DNA of 64,000 nt from Bryobacterales bacterium (GTDB lineage Bacteria; Acidobacteriota; Terriglobia; Bryobacterales; Bryobacteraceae). Both the position numbers and the translations under genes were made by a program. The stretch lies in contig PLEX01000097.1 in NCBI GenBank assembly GCA_003136575.1, positions 109,683-173,682 on the forward strand. The letters run 5' to 3'. Shown in pieces: positions 50,563-59,856 of this stretch; the first letter of the stretch is position 1, and each line of letters opens with the position of its first letter. The notes under the pieces are model-generated. The model was not told where the DNA came from. It saw only the letters and a list, made by a program, of their open reading frames with translations, and did no database searches.

Positions 50563-53211
50563 TTACGGGTATGTCAGCCCGGTGGTGGTGGTGAAGAAAG
50601 TCGCGGGATGGCTCTCATTGTTGAAGCTGGCGGTAACCCAGGAGGGCGAAAACACTACGCCCTTTGCCGAGATTCGGATCTCGTCCATGGTGTTGGTCGA
50701 CATCTGGGTCGGCCCGGCCCGGCCATTGATCGCCGCTATCGCCGCATTCTGGATCGACGCGGTCAGGGTGTTGTTGAGCGTGGTCAGCGGCTGGCTCACT
50801 CCGTCGACATAGATCTGCATTCCCGCAACCGAACTGGTCCCGGAATAGGTAACCACGACGTAGTGCCACTGCCCCACGGTGACCGAGGGAGTCGCGGCGC
50901 TTGCTCCCCCGCCCGTAGTTCCGCCATACAGGATCAATTCAAAGGCCGGCGCCGAGGAGCCCGCGTTCTGCATCAGTAGCCATCCGGGAGTTGGAGGACC
51001 GGGGAACTTCGACAATAATGTTCCCGAGGAATTGGACGCTATCCTGAACCAGCCCGACAGCGAGAACGAATCGGTCCGGTCAAAGTTGAAGTTGCCGGGG
51101 CTAGGCAGACTGGCCCACGTATCCCCTTCAAAATTAATGCTCCCGCCAATCTCACCCGGTTGTTGCTGCGCGGCGGCCACGGATCCGTTCATCGTGGCGT
51201 TATTGCCGTTCGCAGTCGAGTCGTTCAGCTGCGGGGCGGTTCCGGCGGGGTTTTCCTTCAAGTGATAGACAGCCATGAAATTGCTGTTCCACGTCGCCGG
51301 GGGCGTTGTCTGCAGGGTCGTCACCGAAGGCGAACCGTACCACGCGTAAATGACCGTTCCGTTGTTCAGATTGGGCACATTCACCCAGACATTTACAGCT
51401 CCCGTGGCAGAGGCCCAGTTCTCGAACTCCCAGCTCAGTGGCACTATGCCTGCCGAGTCCGAAGTGAAAATCAAATCGCATGGAACCGCCGTTGCATTGT
51501 TACCCACGGTCTGGGCGCAGGTATTGGAGATTCTGCCGCCGTTGGCGGTCGTGGCGAGGTCCGGAAACGTTCCGGAAATGAGGGCGGGAAAACTGGTCTG
51601 GGCGCTGGGTACCTGGCCGGCGGCGACTGTGAAAGTGGCCTGATACATGTAGCCATTGGGCCAAGTCGGCGGAGGCGCTGCGACTCCCGTTCCGCTCAAG
51701 GCCACCGATTGAGGACTGCCCGCGCCGTTATCCGTAATGGTGACCGCAGCCGATCTTGCATTCGCCGCTGTCGGCGTGAACGTCACGCTGATTGTGCATG
51801 TGGCGTTGACGGCAACGGTCGTAGGGCAGTTGTTCGTTTGCGCGAAATCGCCGGGATTCGTGCCGCCCAGCGCTATGCCAGTGATCGCAAGCGGATTCGG
51901 ACCGGCGTTGGTGAGTGTGATCGCCTGAGCCGCGCTCGTAGTTCCAACCGTCTGATTAGCGAAGCTGACCGATGTTGGCGAAAGCGTAACGGTCGATGGC
52001 ACCGCCGTTCCTGTTCCACTCAGAGCCACCGACTGGGGACTGCCCGCGCCGTTATCGGTAAACATGACGGCGGCCGACCGCGCGTTCGCCGCTGTCGGCG
52101 TAAACGTCACACTGATCGTGCAAGTGCCGTTCACCGCAACCGTCGCCGGGCAGTTGTTCGTCTGCGCGAAATCGCCGGGATTCGTGCCGCCCAGCGCTAT
52201 GCCGGTGATCGCAAGCGGATTCGGACCGGCGTTGGTGAGTGTGATCGCCTGAGCCGCGCTCGTAGTCCCAACCGTCTGGTTTGCGAAGCTGACGGATGTT
52301 GGCGAGAGCGTAACGGTCGACGGCACCGCAGTACCTGTTCCACTCAGAGCCACCGACTGAGGACTGCCCGCGCCATTGTCAGTAATCGTGACCGCCGCCG
52401 ATCTTGCATTCGCCGCCGTCGGCGTGAACGTCACGCTGATCGCGCATGTGCCGTTCACCGCAACGGTCGCCGGGCAGTTGTTCGTTTGCGCGAAATCGCC
52501 AGGATTCGTGCCGCCCAGCGCTATGCCGGTGATCGCCAGCGGATTCGGACCGGCGTTGGTCAGCGTGATCGTCTGAGCCGCGCTCGTAGTCCCAACCGTC
52601 TGGTTTGCGAAGCTGACGGATGTTGGCGAGAGCGTCACCGCCGATGCCACCACGCTCAGCAGTTGAAACGACGATGCGCACGTACCCGAAATGCCTACTA
52701 CGTTAAAGCATGTATTGGAAGCCGAAACGTGGCCGTAGGTACTGTCCCAGGCGTCAACGCCCGATCCGTCGTTGATGTCCCAGTAGACGGGATTGCCCGC
52801 CGCGCTGATCCCGCCCGAGAGGGTCAGGTAATAGGTCCCCGCTGGAAGCGTCACGCCGGGGATTGAAAAGCCGACCGTATTCACATCGAAGCCGTCCGCG
52901 TTGGAAAGATCGAAAGTACTCGTGGCACTGGCCACGCCCGAACCCAGGGAAGCGCCGAAGGGCGTTGTCCCGATCGACCAGGCGACGGCTGTAACAGAGT
53001 CGCCTGTGCTCACCCAAGCCCCGAACTGGACCTGCCCCACAGTCCCACCCGCAGTCAAAGTGAACGAATCGGCAGCAGAATAGCTACCGCTTATCTGGAA
53101 TGCGCTGATCTGCCCGTTGACAGGGAAGTTGCTGAAGAGTGGCTGGCCGTCCGCGGCGGAAGCCAGAATAACTAAAAAAAGAGCGGACGGAACAGAGACA
53201 CGAGCTTGCAT
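50563..53211 (-). CDS. Large secreted protein: choice-of-anchor-D repeats, DUF2341 and LamG domains
   Basis: An 882-residue protein. A signal peptide (MQARVSVPSALFLVILASAADG) is followed by a beta-rich domain to residue 190, then three tandem 108-residue Ig-like (ASH/choice-of-anchor-D) repeats with VTLSPTSVSFANQTVGTTSA and GGTNPGDFAQTNNC. A DUF2341-like domain (YMYQATFTVAAGQVPSAQTS) and a concanavalin/LamG domain (SFSLSGWFRIASNSSGTLLS, VGQWHYVVVTYSG) complete it. Domains of this kind bind carbohydrate or other surfaces, suggesting adhesion or attachment to plant or microbial polymers. ATG 53211 sets the signal peptide. It is divergent from the molybdenum operon. Confidence 0.83.
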   Translation of the reverse strand: MQARVSVPSALFLVILASAADGQPLFSNFPVNGQISAFQISGSYSAADSFTLTAGGTVGQVQFGAWVSTGDSVTAVAWSIGTTPFGASLGSGVASATSTFDLSNADGFDVNTVGFSIPGVTLPAGTYYLTLSGGISAAGNPVYWDINDGSGVDAWDSTYGHVSASNTCFNVVGISGTCASSFQLLSVVASAVTLSPTSVSFANQTVGTTSAAQTITLTNAGPNPLAITGIALGGTNPGDFAQTNNCPATVAVNGTCAISVTFTPTAANARSAAVTITDNGAGSPQSVALSGTGTAVPSTVTLSPTSVSFANQTVGTTSAAQAITLTNAGPNPLAITGIALGGTNPGDFAQTNNCPATVAVNGTCTISVTFTPTAANARSAAVMFTDNGAGSPQSVALSGTGTAVPSTVTLSPTSVSFANQTVGTTSAAQAITLTNAGPNPLAITGIALGGTNPGDFAQTNNCPTTVAVNATCTISVTFTPTAANARSAAVTITDNGAGSPQSVALSGTGVAAPPPTWPNGYMYQATFTVAAGQVPSAQTSFPALISGTFPDLATTANGGRISNTCAQTVGNNATAVPCDLIFTSDSAGIVPLSWEFENWASATGAVNVWVNVPNLNNGTVIYAWYGSPSVTTLQTTPPATWNSNFMAVYHLKENPAGTAPQLNDSTANGNNATMNGSVAAAQQQPGEIGGSINFEGDTWASLPSPGNFNFDRTDSFSLSGWFRIASNSSGTLLSKFPGPPTPGWLLMQNAGSSAPAFELILYGGTTGGGASAATPSVTVGQWHYVVVTYSGTSSVAGMQIYVDGVSQPLTTLNNTLTASIQNAAIAAINGRAGPTQMSTNTMDEIRISAKGVVFSPSWVTASFNNESHPATFFTTTTGLTYP
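51667..52638 (-). repeat. Three tandem 324-bp repeats inside the large secreted protein gene
   Basis: The units are 51667-51990, 51991-52314 and 52315-52638, each coding 108 residues. The DNA of the three is nearly identical apart from scattered third-position changes and a few amino-acid swaps (ATV/TTV, TCA/TCT). Near-identity at the DNA level implies recent duplication or gene conversion. Confidence 0.9.
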
Positions 53212-53305
53212 TTTTCCCTCGCCCCTGGGACACCAGATGGACTTGCCGGGTGAACTCGCCCCGATAACGAATGATAAGCCAACCGATGCCCCAAAGCAAG
53301 CGTTT

Positions 53306-53324
53306 TCATAGTACCAGGTACTAT
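53306..53324. promoter_or_regulatory. Perfect 19-nt inverted repeat between divergent genes
   Basis: CATAGTACC-A-GGTACTATG is a perfect 9-bp palindrome around one A. It lies about 50 bases upstream of the molybdenum operon -35 box and about 95 bases from the start of the divergent repeat-protein gene. TTGCGCAC-TTTT-GTGCGAA follows closely (53336-53354). Such sites fit a dimeric repressor or activator; the regulator is unknown. Confidence 0.55.
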
Positions 53325-53372
53325 GCGCGCGTGCCCTTGCGCACTTTTGTGCGAAACAATGCGAAAGGGGGA

Positions 53373-53401
53373 TTGCATTTCATGTTAAGCTGCACTATAA
53401 C
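53373..53401 (+). promoter_or_regulatory. Sigma70-type promoter of the molybdenum hydroxylase operon
   Basis: TTGCAT (53373-53378), a 17-base spacer and TATAAC (53396-53401) match the -35 and -10 elements. Transcription would start near 53408, twelve bases before ATG 53420, with GGG as a weak ribosome-binding site. It is the clearest promoter seen in the window. Confidence 0.7.
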
Positions 53402-53419
53402 CGAAAGCGGGCAGGGTCC

Positions 53420-53863
53420 ATGGCAGCCACATTTACACTCAACGTAAACGGCCAGAATCACACCGTCACGGTGAACAATCCCGCGATGCCGCTATTGTGG
53501 GTGATCCGCGACCTGATCGGCCTCACCGGTACAAAGTATGGTTGCGGCCAGAACAGATGCGGGGCCTGTTACGTGCTGGTCGACAATGTACCCACGAATA
53601 CATGCCTTGAGGCCGCCGAATCTTTCGTGGGGAAGAACATTGTCACGATTGAAGGCCTGTCCCCGAATTCGAGCCATCCGGCTCAACTCGCCTGGATCGC
53701 CAATCAGGTTCCCCAATGCGGGTACTGTCAGTCCGGCCAGTTGATATCGACCGCGGGTGCGATGCTGGCGGGATATCACGGCGCCGCCATCGCCCCGCAG
53801 ATTCAAAACGTTTGCATCTGCGGCACATATCCGCGGATTCTGCAGGCCGTGGAGACGCTCTAG
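53420..53863 (+). CDS. Small [2Fe-2S] subunit of an isoquinoline 1-oxidoreductase-like molybdenum hydroxylase
   Basis: A 147-residue iron-sulfur protein. Cys42, 47, 50 and 62 in the plant-ferredoxin-type motif GCGQNRCGAC bind the first cluster; Cys100, 103, 132 and 134 (QCGYCQSGQ and VCICGTYPRI) bind the second. The usual NxCRCGTY has Ile in place of Arg. The subunit transfers electrons from the molybdenum site to the acceptor. It is followed after 33 bases by the large subunit, as in iorAB-type enzymes, which lack a FAD subunit. Confidence 0.9.
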   Translation: MAATFTLNVNGQNHTVTVNNPAMPLLWVIRDLIGLTGTKYGCGQNRCGACYVLVDNVPTNTCLEAAESFVGKNIVTIEGLSPNSSHPAQLAWIANQVPQCGYCQSGQLISTAGAMLAGYHGAAIAPQIQNVCICGTYPRILQAVETL

Positions 53864-53896
53864 GGTAACGCTCTTTCGCAAGGGAGTTTATAGCCG

Positions 53897-56212
53897 ATGT
53901 CTGAAACCGAATCTTCCCGCATTGGCGAAAAGGGATCGCAAAAACCCGGCCGGCGCGAGTTCCTGGCTGTCGTAGGTTCGGGCCTGACGCTGGGCTTCTT
54001 CTTCGACGTCGTTCCGCGCGTGGCGGAAGCGCAGCCGGCCGGATTGGCCGGTCCTCCTGCAAACACGCAGGTGAATACCTGGCTGAACATTTCGAGCACC
54101 GGCGCCATTACGCTCACCGTCGGATCTTCCGAAATGGGCCAGGGTTCGTTTTCCGGTCTGGCCCAGATCCTCTCGGAGGACCTGATGGTAAATTACGCCT
54201 CGATTCAGACGGTTCAGGGCGTGCCCGCAACGGGTTTGCCTGCCATCGGCAATTCCATCGGAACATTCGGCAGCAGCGTCACGCAGAGCAACTACTGGAA
54301 CATGCGTTTAGCCGGTGCGGCGGCTCGGGAAATGCTGGTGCAGGCCGCGATGAATATCATCGGCGATCAGACCCGCGCCAACTACACTGTTTCAAACGGC
54401 GTCATCACCTACACGCCTACGAACACGAACATTTCATACGGACTGGTCGCGTCCGCCGCGGCGAGATTGCCGGTGCCGGCCAACCCGCCGCTCATTCCCG
54501 ACAGCCAGTTTCGATACATAGGCACGACGGTGAGCCGTGTTGACATCCCCGCCAAAGTGAACGGAAGCGCCGTCTATGGTCTGGATATCCGTTTGCCGAA
54601 CATGCTCTATGCTGTCGTCATTCACAGTCCCGTTTTCGGCGGAACTCTGAACGGACCGCTTCCCGGCCTGAGTCCCGGCGTGACGGCCTGGGTACCTCTG
54701 CAGGTCGTAGCGGGAACCGGCCGCGGCACGGAAGCCACGGGAATGGTCAATGCCGTCGCAGCAGTGGGTACCAATACCTGGGACGTGTGGCAGGCAACGC
54801 TCAATGCGACGATCGCCTGGTCTACTCCCGCGAACGCATCCAGCCTGAACGATGCAAACTTCTCCAACGAAGCGAACAGCGCGTTTAATACGAACACTCC
54901 ATATTCCGCGGGCGGACCGAACATCCCGCCAACGCTATATACGGTTGAAGGCAATCTGGCGGCGGCAAACGCGGCTATCGCCGGAGCGCCGAAATCAATC
55001 GGGCCTCTCTACACTCTGCCCTACGTCCCCCATAACACGCTCGAACCGCTGAGTTGCACCGTGAACTACGTGCCCGGCGTCTCGTGCGACGTGTATGTGC
55101 CCACTCAGTTCGCGTCGAGTGTGCTGGCGCTCGTCAACCAGATGACCGGATTGCCTCTGAACCAGATCCGCGTTCATACGACCTATCTGGGTGGTGGACT
55201 CGGTCGCAAGATAGAAGTGGACTACGTAAGCCAGGCGCTGCAGGTGGCCATGGCTATCGGCCAGCCGGTGATGCTCCTGTGGCCAAGGCCGCAGAATTTC
55301 CTGCGCGACCAGTTCCGGCCCATGGCGAAGGTGCATATCAAGGCCGGCCTCGATAATAACGGCAACGTCCTGGGCTGGTCCTGCATCAACGTTTCGCCTT
55401 CCATACTCGCCCAGCGAGGATACCCGGTTGGAGCCGTCGGCGACAGCCAGGCAACTGAAGGAACGACCGCTCTTCCATATGACCTGGGCGCTCTCTCGAC
55501 CCAATGGGTGTCGCATCCCTCGCCCATTCCGGTTGGATTCTGGCGGTCGGTCGGCATGTCGATCAATACGTTTGCGGTCGAGTCGGCGATTGACGAACTT
55601 GCGGTGCTGGCCGGAAAGGATCCATACCAGTTCCGGCTTGGTCTTTTGACCAACCCGAGATGGATCGCGGTGCTCGAGGCAGTTGCCGTCTTGTCCAACT
55701 GGACGGCTGGTCCCCCCGCCGGTCACTTCTACGGAATCGCCATCTGCGCCTATGCCAACAGCATCGTGGCGGAGGTGGTGGATGTTTCGCTGAATCCTGG
55801 CAACGATCCCGACGGACAGCCTGCGCTCTTCAACGTGAATAACGTCTATATCGCCCTCGATTGTTACCTCTCCGTCAACCCCGGCCAGATCCAGACGCAA
55901 TTGACCGGAGGTATGGTGCACGGCCTCAATGCAGCTCTCTACGGTCGACAGGACTTCGTCAACGGCGTTCCGCAATGGTCGAACTTTTTGCAGAACCGCG
56001 TGATCCGCATGAACCAGATGCCTCAGGTGGCGTGGACGCTGATTCCGAACCCGGCACAATCCAGCCAGTCTGTGCCGATTGGTGGAGTCGGCGAGCTTGG
56101 CGTTCCCGCGCTGGCTCCCGCTCTGGCAAACGCTTACTTCAAAGCCAGCGGTAACCGTATTCGCACACTGCCATTTTTCCCGAACGCCACCATGAGCGGA
56201 ATCACGAATTAA
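53897..56212 (+). CDS. Molybdopterin-binding large subunit (IorB-like), Tat-exported
   Basis: A 771-residue catalytic subunit of the xanthine oxidase superfamily. A twin-arginine signal (GRREFLAVVGSGLTLGFF) lies at residues 18-36. Landmarks include TLTVGSSEMGQGSFSGLAQI, KVNGSAVYGLDIRLPNMLYA, YLGGGLGRKIEVDYV and the C-terminal GVGELGVPALAPALANA, which contains the catalytic Glu. The enzyme hydroxylates N-heterocyclic or aldehyde substrates at the molybdenum centre in the periplasm; the substrate is unknown. The small subunit lacks its own signal and is probably carried along. Translation starts at ATG 53897. Confidence 0.9.
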   Translation: MSETESSRIGEKGSQKPGRREFLAVVGSGLTLGFFFDVVPRVAEAQPAGLAGPPANTQVNTWLNISSTGAITLTVGSSEMGQGSFSGLAQILSEDLMVNYASIQTVQGVPATGLPAIGNSIGTFGSSVTQSNYWNMRLAGAAAREMLVQAAMNIIGDQTRANYTVSNGVITYTPTNTNISYGLVASAAARLPVPANPPLIPDSQFRYIGTTVSRVDIPAKVNGSAVYGLDIRLPNMLYAVVIHSPVFGGTLNGPLPGLSPGVTAWVPLQVVAGTGRGTEATGMVNAVAAVGTNTWDVWQATLNATIAWSTPANASSLNDANFSNEANSAFNTNTPYSAGGPNIPPTLYTVEGNLAAANAAIAGAPKSIGPLYTLPYVPHNTLEPLSCTVNYVPGVSCDVYVPTQFASSVLALVNQMTGLPLNQIRVHTTYLGGGLGRKIEVDYVSQALQVAMAIGQPVMLLWPRPQNFLRDQFRPMAKVHIKAGLDNNGNVLGWSCINVSPSILAQRGYPVGAVGDSQATEGTTALPYDLGALSTQWVSHPSPIPVGFWRSVGMSINTFAVESAIDELAVLAGKDPYQFRLGLLTNPRWIAVLEAVAVLSNWTAGPPAGHFYGIAICAYANSIVAEVVDVSLNPGNDPDGQPALFNVNNVYIALDCYLSVNPGQIQTQLTGGMVHGLNAALYGRQDFVNGVPQWSNFLQNRVIRMNQMPQVAWTLIPNPAQSSQSVPIGGVGELGVPALAPALANAYFKASGNRIRTLPFFPNATMSGITN

Positions 56213-56231
56213 GTTATATGACAGGGTTGTT

Positions 56232-57500
56232 ATGACGGAGCTGAGCGCGATCCTGGAAGCCTGGCGCGGTCTGAATGCCGGGGATCGCGACGCCGTGCTG
56301 GCGACGGTAGTGCATGTGACCGGCTCAGCGTACCGCCGCCCGGGGGCGCGCATGCTCATAGTTCCGGGGGGACGACGCTATGGCGGTGTGAGCGGCGGCT
56401 GCCTTGAAGGCGAGATTGCCAGAAAAGCCTGGTGGTTCACCGAGTCGGGAGCGCCCGTAGTACGCGTTTACGACACCACTTCAGAAGACGACGCAGCCTG
56501 GGAATTCGGGCTTGGCTGCAACGGCGTGGTTCACGTGCTGCTGGAACGCGCCAGTTCGCCCGGCGCTTCCGGCTTGCTCGATTTTCTGCGCGCCCGGCTG
56601 ACTGCGAGAAAGTGCGCTGTAGTGGCTACTGTAATCCGTACCGGAGCAAGCGCCACGGTGGGGGTGGGCGACAGGCTCCTGGTAGCGGAAGCGCCGCCGG
56701 ACGCGGCACCAGACATCGGAGGAACCACCGATTCAGACGGGTTCGGCCGCGGAACTCGCGCGTGTTCCTCAAGAGGCGAGTCCCCGCTTTCGGCGGGAAG
56801 TCTTTCCGGTTCGGGCGTCGAATCCCGCTTACTTCCCCACATCGCCGCCGCTTTTCGCGAGAAGAAGAGCCGCCTCGCGCACATCGGCGAAATCGACGTG
56901 TTCGTGGAGTGGATCGCTCCGCCGCCGTCGCTGGTCGTTCTCGGCGCCGGACACGACGCGATACCGCTGGTGAACTTCGCCGCTCAACTCGGCTGGAACG
57001 TCACCGTGGCCGACGGCCGCTCCGCATACGCGCGGCCCGAGCGATTCCCGGGCGCGGACCGTGTGGTCGTCATGCCGCCAGGCGATTTTCTGCGCGGCGT
57101 CCGCATCGATTCGGAGACGTTGGTGGTGATGATGACCCACAACTATCCGCTGGACTCGCTGCTGTTGCCCCGCATTCTTCCACTGCGCCCGCGATATCTC
57201 GGATTGCTGGGTCCGAGGGCCAGGGCCGAACGGCTCTTCTCGGAACTGCGCCTGCCCGAGCCGGCCTTTGTCCACGCTCCCGCCGGTCTGGATGCGGGCT
57301 GCGACAGCCCGGAAGCGATCGCCTTGTCGATAGTGGCCGAGATCCAAGCCGAAATGAATTCCCGCGAAGGAGGCAAGCTGAAATACCGCGACGAACCCAT
57401 CCACACCGCCGCTTATGAAGTGGGTGTGGCTAGACAGCCCATGAACGTGGACGCGGTGCGGCCTTCGTGGTGTGAGGTTGCGGAAAGAACCCATGTCTGA
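56232..57500 (+). CDS. XdhC-family molybdenum-cofactor chaperone
   Basis: A 422-residue protein of two domains. Residues 10-120 hold the XdhC/CoxI domain (VTGSAYRRPGARMLI, GGVSGGCLEGEIARKA); the C-terminal Rossmann-like domain starts at LVVLGAGHDAIPLVNFAAQLG and includes VVMMTHNYPLD and YLGLLGPRARAERL. XdhC binds sulfurated molybdenum cofactor and inserts it into xanthine-oxidase-like enzymes. The gene follows the large subunit by 19 bases and overlaps the next by eight, so the operon is coupled. Confidence 0.88.
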   Translation: MTELSAILEAWRGLNAGDRDAVLATVVHVTGSAYRRPGARMLIVPGGRRYGGVSGGCLEGEIARKAWWFTESGAPVVRVYDTTSEDDAAWEFGLGCNGVVHVLLERASSPGASGLLDFLRARLTARKCAVVATVIRTGASATVGVGDRLLVAEAPPDAAPDIGGTTDSDGFGRGTRACSSRGESPLSAGSLSGSGVESRLLPHIAAAFREKKSRLAHIGEIDVFVEWIAPPPSLVVLGAGHDAIPLVNFAAQLGWNVTVADGRSAYARPERFPGADRVVVMPPGDFLRGVRIDSETLVVMMTHNYPLDSLLLPRILPLRPRYLGLLGPRARAERLFSELRLPEPAFVHAPAGLDAGCDSPEAIALSIVAEIQAEMNSREGGKLKYRDEPIHTAAYEVGVARQPMNVDAVRPSWCEVAERTHV

Positions 57501-58092
57501 GGCCGGGCCGGCTGGATTCGCCGTGATCCTCCTGGCGGCAGGCGGTTCCACGCGGATGGGCGCGGTCAAGCAATTACTCGATTTTCGCGGCAAGCCGCTG
57601 TTGCGGCACGCGGCGGAATCGGCGCAGGCTTCAGGATGCGAGCGCGTAATCGCCGTTCTGGGCGCCCACGAGCGGGAAGCCCGCGCCGTTCTCGACGGTC
57701 TCGCGGTCGAAATCGTCGTCAACGATCGCTGGCCGGAAGGGATGGGCACGTCAATTCAGTCCGGCCTGCGCGCGCTGGAGAATGGCGGCATCGGTGGCGC
57801 GATTCTGGCACTGGCCGATCAGCCGTTCATATCGCCGGAGTTTCTGGCAGGGCTTGTCGCGCGGCACCGCGAAAGCGGCAAGCCGATCGTGGCATCGCGA
57901 TATTCCGGCACGGCGGGAGTTCCCGTGTTCTTCGCGCGCGAAGCGTTCCCTCTGCTGATGGCGCTGAAGCCCGACCAGGGCTGCAAGGGTGTGATCCTCG
58001 CGAACTCCTTGGAGGCGCTCCTCGTGGACTGCCCCGAGGCCGCCATCGATATCGACACGCGGGAAGACTATGCGAAGGCAATTGGCTTATAG
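57493..58092 (+). CDS. MobA/MocA-like nucleotidyltransferase (molybdopterin cytidylyltransferase)
   Basis: This 199-residue enzyme starts with the NTP-binding motif ILLAAGGSTRMGAVKQLLDF and has LALADQPFISPEFL, a DQP variant of the metal-binding site, and GTAGVPVFFARE. In operons like this it attaches CMP to molybdopterin, giving the dinucleotide cofactor used by xanthine-oxidase-family enzymes. Whether it uses CTP or GTP is not certain from sequence. ATG 57493 has GGAAAG upstream and overlaps the XdhC stop; a GTG at 57472 is less likely. Confidence 0.86.
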   Translation: MSEAGPAGFAVILLAAGGSTRMGAVKQLLDFRGKPLLRHAAESAQASGCERVIAVLGAHEREARAVLDGLAVEIVVNDRWPEGMGTSIQSGLRALENGGIGGAILALADQPFISPEFLAGLVARHRESGKPIVASRYSGTAGVPVFFAREAFPLLMALKPDQGCKGVILANSLEALLVDCPEAAIDIDTREDYAKAIGL

Positions 58093-58096
58093 GCGC

Positions 58097-58684
58097 TCAC
58101 CAGCTCCATGTGTAACCGATGCTCGGAGTTGTGTACCACGGCACCGTAACCACCTTGCTGTAGCTTTCCTGTATCCAGATGGAGTTGTGATCGTTGAAAT
58201 GAACGATCGCCCCGAGCGATAGTCCGCTGTCGAGCCGGTTCAGCACATGAGCGTTCCCCGTGTAGCTGGTGATCCCGCTCTGAATCCATGTGTAGCCGGT
58301 CACAACTTTCGTCGCGGGCACCGGGAAGTTTTTCATGATTCCGAGGGATTCCGTATGTTCGCCGAAGGGCGTATGGAGAAAGCCGTGAGTCCCGCTGTTC
58401 TCGTATGTATAGGCGAATGTCAATTCGTCTCCGAAGGGATCCTTCTTCAGGAATCCAAAGGTGTGGCCGATCCCGATGTTATAGTTCGCCCTGGGTCGCA
58501 AACCCGGGCGATCGAAATCTGAACCGATCATGACGAAGAGGTCCGTGCTGGTGCCGGACGATTCGGTGGCCGATGTCTGGGCGCCGGCCCCCGACGATGG
58601 CGGGTCCGGGGCCTGGGCCAGGACCACCGTGACGGAAAGCGCCGGAACGGCGAGGGTAATTAAGACGCGGAGTATATTCTTCAT
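58097..58684 (-). CDS. Small exported barrel-like protein, function unknown
   Basis: A 195-residue protein with a signal peptide (MKNILRVLITLAVPALSVTVVLAQ), a Ser/Thr/Ala-rich stretch to residue 48 and then alternating strands such as NYNIGIGHTFGFLKKDPFG, ELTFAYTYENSG and SIGYTWSW at the end. The aromatic C-terminus suggests an outer-membrane barrel of eight or so strands. No family recognised. Convergent with the molybdenum operon, four bases apart. Confidence 0.65.
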   Translation of the reverse strand: MKNILRVLITLAVPALSVTVVLAQAPDPPSSGAGAQTSATESSGTSTDLFVMIGSDFDRPGLRPRANYNIGIGHTFGFLKKDPFGDELTFAYTYENSGTHGFLHTPFGEHTESLGIMKNFPVPATKVVTGYTWIQSGITSYTGNAHVLNRLDSGLSLGAIVHFNDHNSIWIQESYSKVVTVPWYTTPSIGYTWSW

Positions 58685-58821
58685 GACTTCGATACTGAGG
58701 ACGCCGGTCTAATGAACGCATAAAAATGCCATGTATTCCGAATTTGAGCGGTCATTTCCGGAATTCTCGTGCGAGAACTCTCGCGGGCCGAACCGTCAAC
58801 CCGAGTGACGGTGGCGCATCC

Positions 58822-59724
58822 TCAGCTGAAGAACAGCCGCTGGGCGTTGCCGCCCCGAATACTTGCCCGCTCGCGCTCCGGCGCGAACGCAAGCAACTCT
58901 TCAAATCGCGCCGATTGCTTTTGGTAATCCGCCGCCGTGCTGCCCACCATACCCCAGATGATGCGGTCCGGGCCGAAGGCATCGTACAGTCGCCGCGTCA
59001 GCTTTTCGAGGTCTCCTTTGTATGCGGGCCAATTGGAAAACTTCAGAATCACGCGCGGCAGCGACGCCAGCTTCAGCACTTGCTCGTACTCCTGTTCGGT
59101 TCCGTCGCCCGGCCGCCCCATGTGGTCGAGAATCACGGTCGTTTCCGGAAACTTCGAAGCGAGGGCATGTATCGCGGGAGCCTGCCCCGGTATGAAGTGC
59201 ATCTGCACAGCCATGCCCAGCGCCGTCACGGCCTGCCAGCACGCGGCCATCCTGGGATCTTTCATGCCGCGATTGCGTATCGGGCCGTTCTCTTCCGGCG
59301 TCATGGAAACTTCGTGAATCCGCAAAGCGACGATGCGCTTCGGCCAGCGCTCCGCGAGCGCGCGCATCCGTTGCGGCGTATCTTCGCGAAACGGATCGAA
59401 CAGGCAGGTCGCGCGGAAATAACCCGGCCTCGGTTCGTGCGCCAGACAGTATTCCAGATACCGGTGGTCGTCCTGATAAGGCTCCGGATGCACGATGATT
59501 GAGTGCGCGAGGCCTGCCGCATCAACCAGCTTCACATGATCTTCGAGCGAATACGCGGCTGGCTTGTACGGCGCGTCGGGAGTGTAGGGGACGCGCGCCG
59601 GATCGAACAAGTGAACATGGCTTTCGATGGTTGGTCCGGCAGTCGAGGCGGCGCGAAGAGGGCTGGCCGACGCCAAACCTGCTAATCCAAACAGCGCCTC
59701 CCGTCGCGTTACATTGCTCATCAT
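58822..59724 (-). CDS. Tat-signal amidohydrolase family 2 (TIM-barrel metal-dependent hydrolase)
   Basis: A 300-residue protein. The N-terminus MMSNVTRREALFGLAGLASA is a twin-arginine-like signal. The hydrolase core starts with IESHVHLFDP (metal-binding HxH) and contains HEVSMTPEENGP, DHMGRPGD and IIWGMVGSTAADY, as in amidohydrolase_2 proteins such as lactonases and decarboxylases. The usual Asp in the last WGSD motif is Val-Gly here, so activity may differ. The substrate is unknown. ATG 59724 is chosen to start at the signal; the longer frame to 59826 adds a hydrophilic extension. Confidence 0.8.
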   Translation of the reverse strand: MMSNVTRREALFGLAGLASASPLRAASTAGPTIESHVHLFDPARVPYTPDAPYKPAAYSLEDHVKLVDAAGLAHSIIVHPEPYQDDHRYLEYCLAHEPRPGYFRATCLFDPFREDTPQRMRALAERWPKRIVALRIHEVSMTPEENGPIRNRGMKDPRMAACWQAVTALGMAVQMHFIPGQAPAIHALASKFPETTVILDHMGRPGDGTEQEYEQVLKLASLPRVILKFSNWPAYKGDLEKLTRRLYDAFGPDRIIWGMVGSTAADYQKQSARFEELLAFAPERERASIRGGNAQRLFFS

Positions 59725-59856
59725 GGGTGCAGTTATATCAGATCGCTTCGGTGAAGGCGTTTCGTCGCGCTTCGCGTCCAGGGCGGTGTACGCCGTCGGG
59801 AAGTGAGTTTCGAACCAGTGACCCAACTTTTCAGCGGTTGAGTCGTCATAGCTTCC

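Noticed and set aside
51160-52866. 568-codon open frame with repeated Arg-rich units
   Set aside because: The repeats are the antisense of the three 324-bp Ig-like repeats of the secreted protein.
54995-56359. 454-codon minus-strand frame
   Set aside because: Antisense to the molybdenum hydroxylase large subunit.
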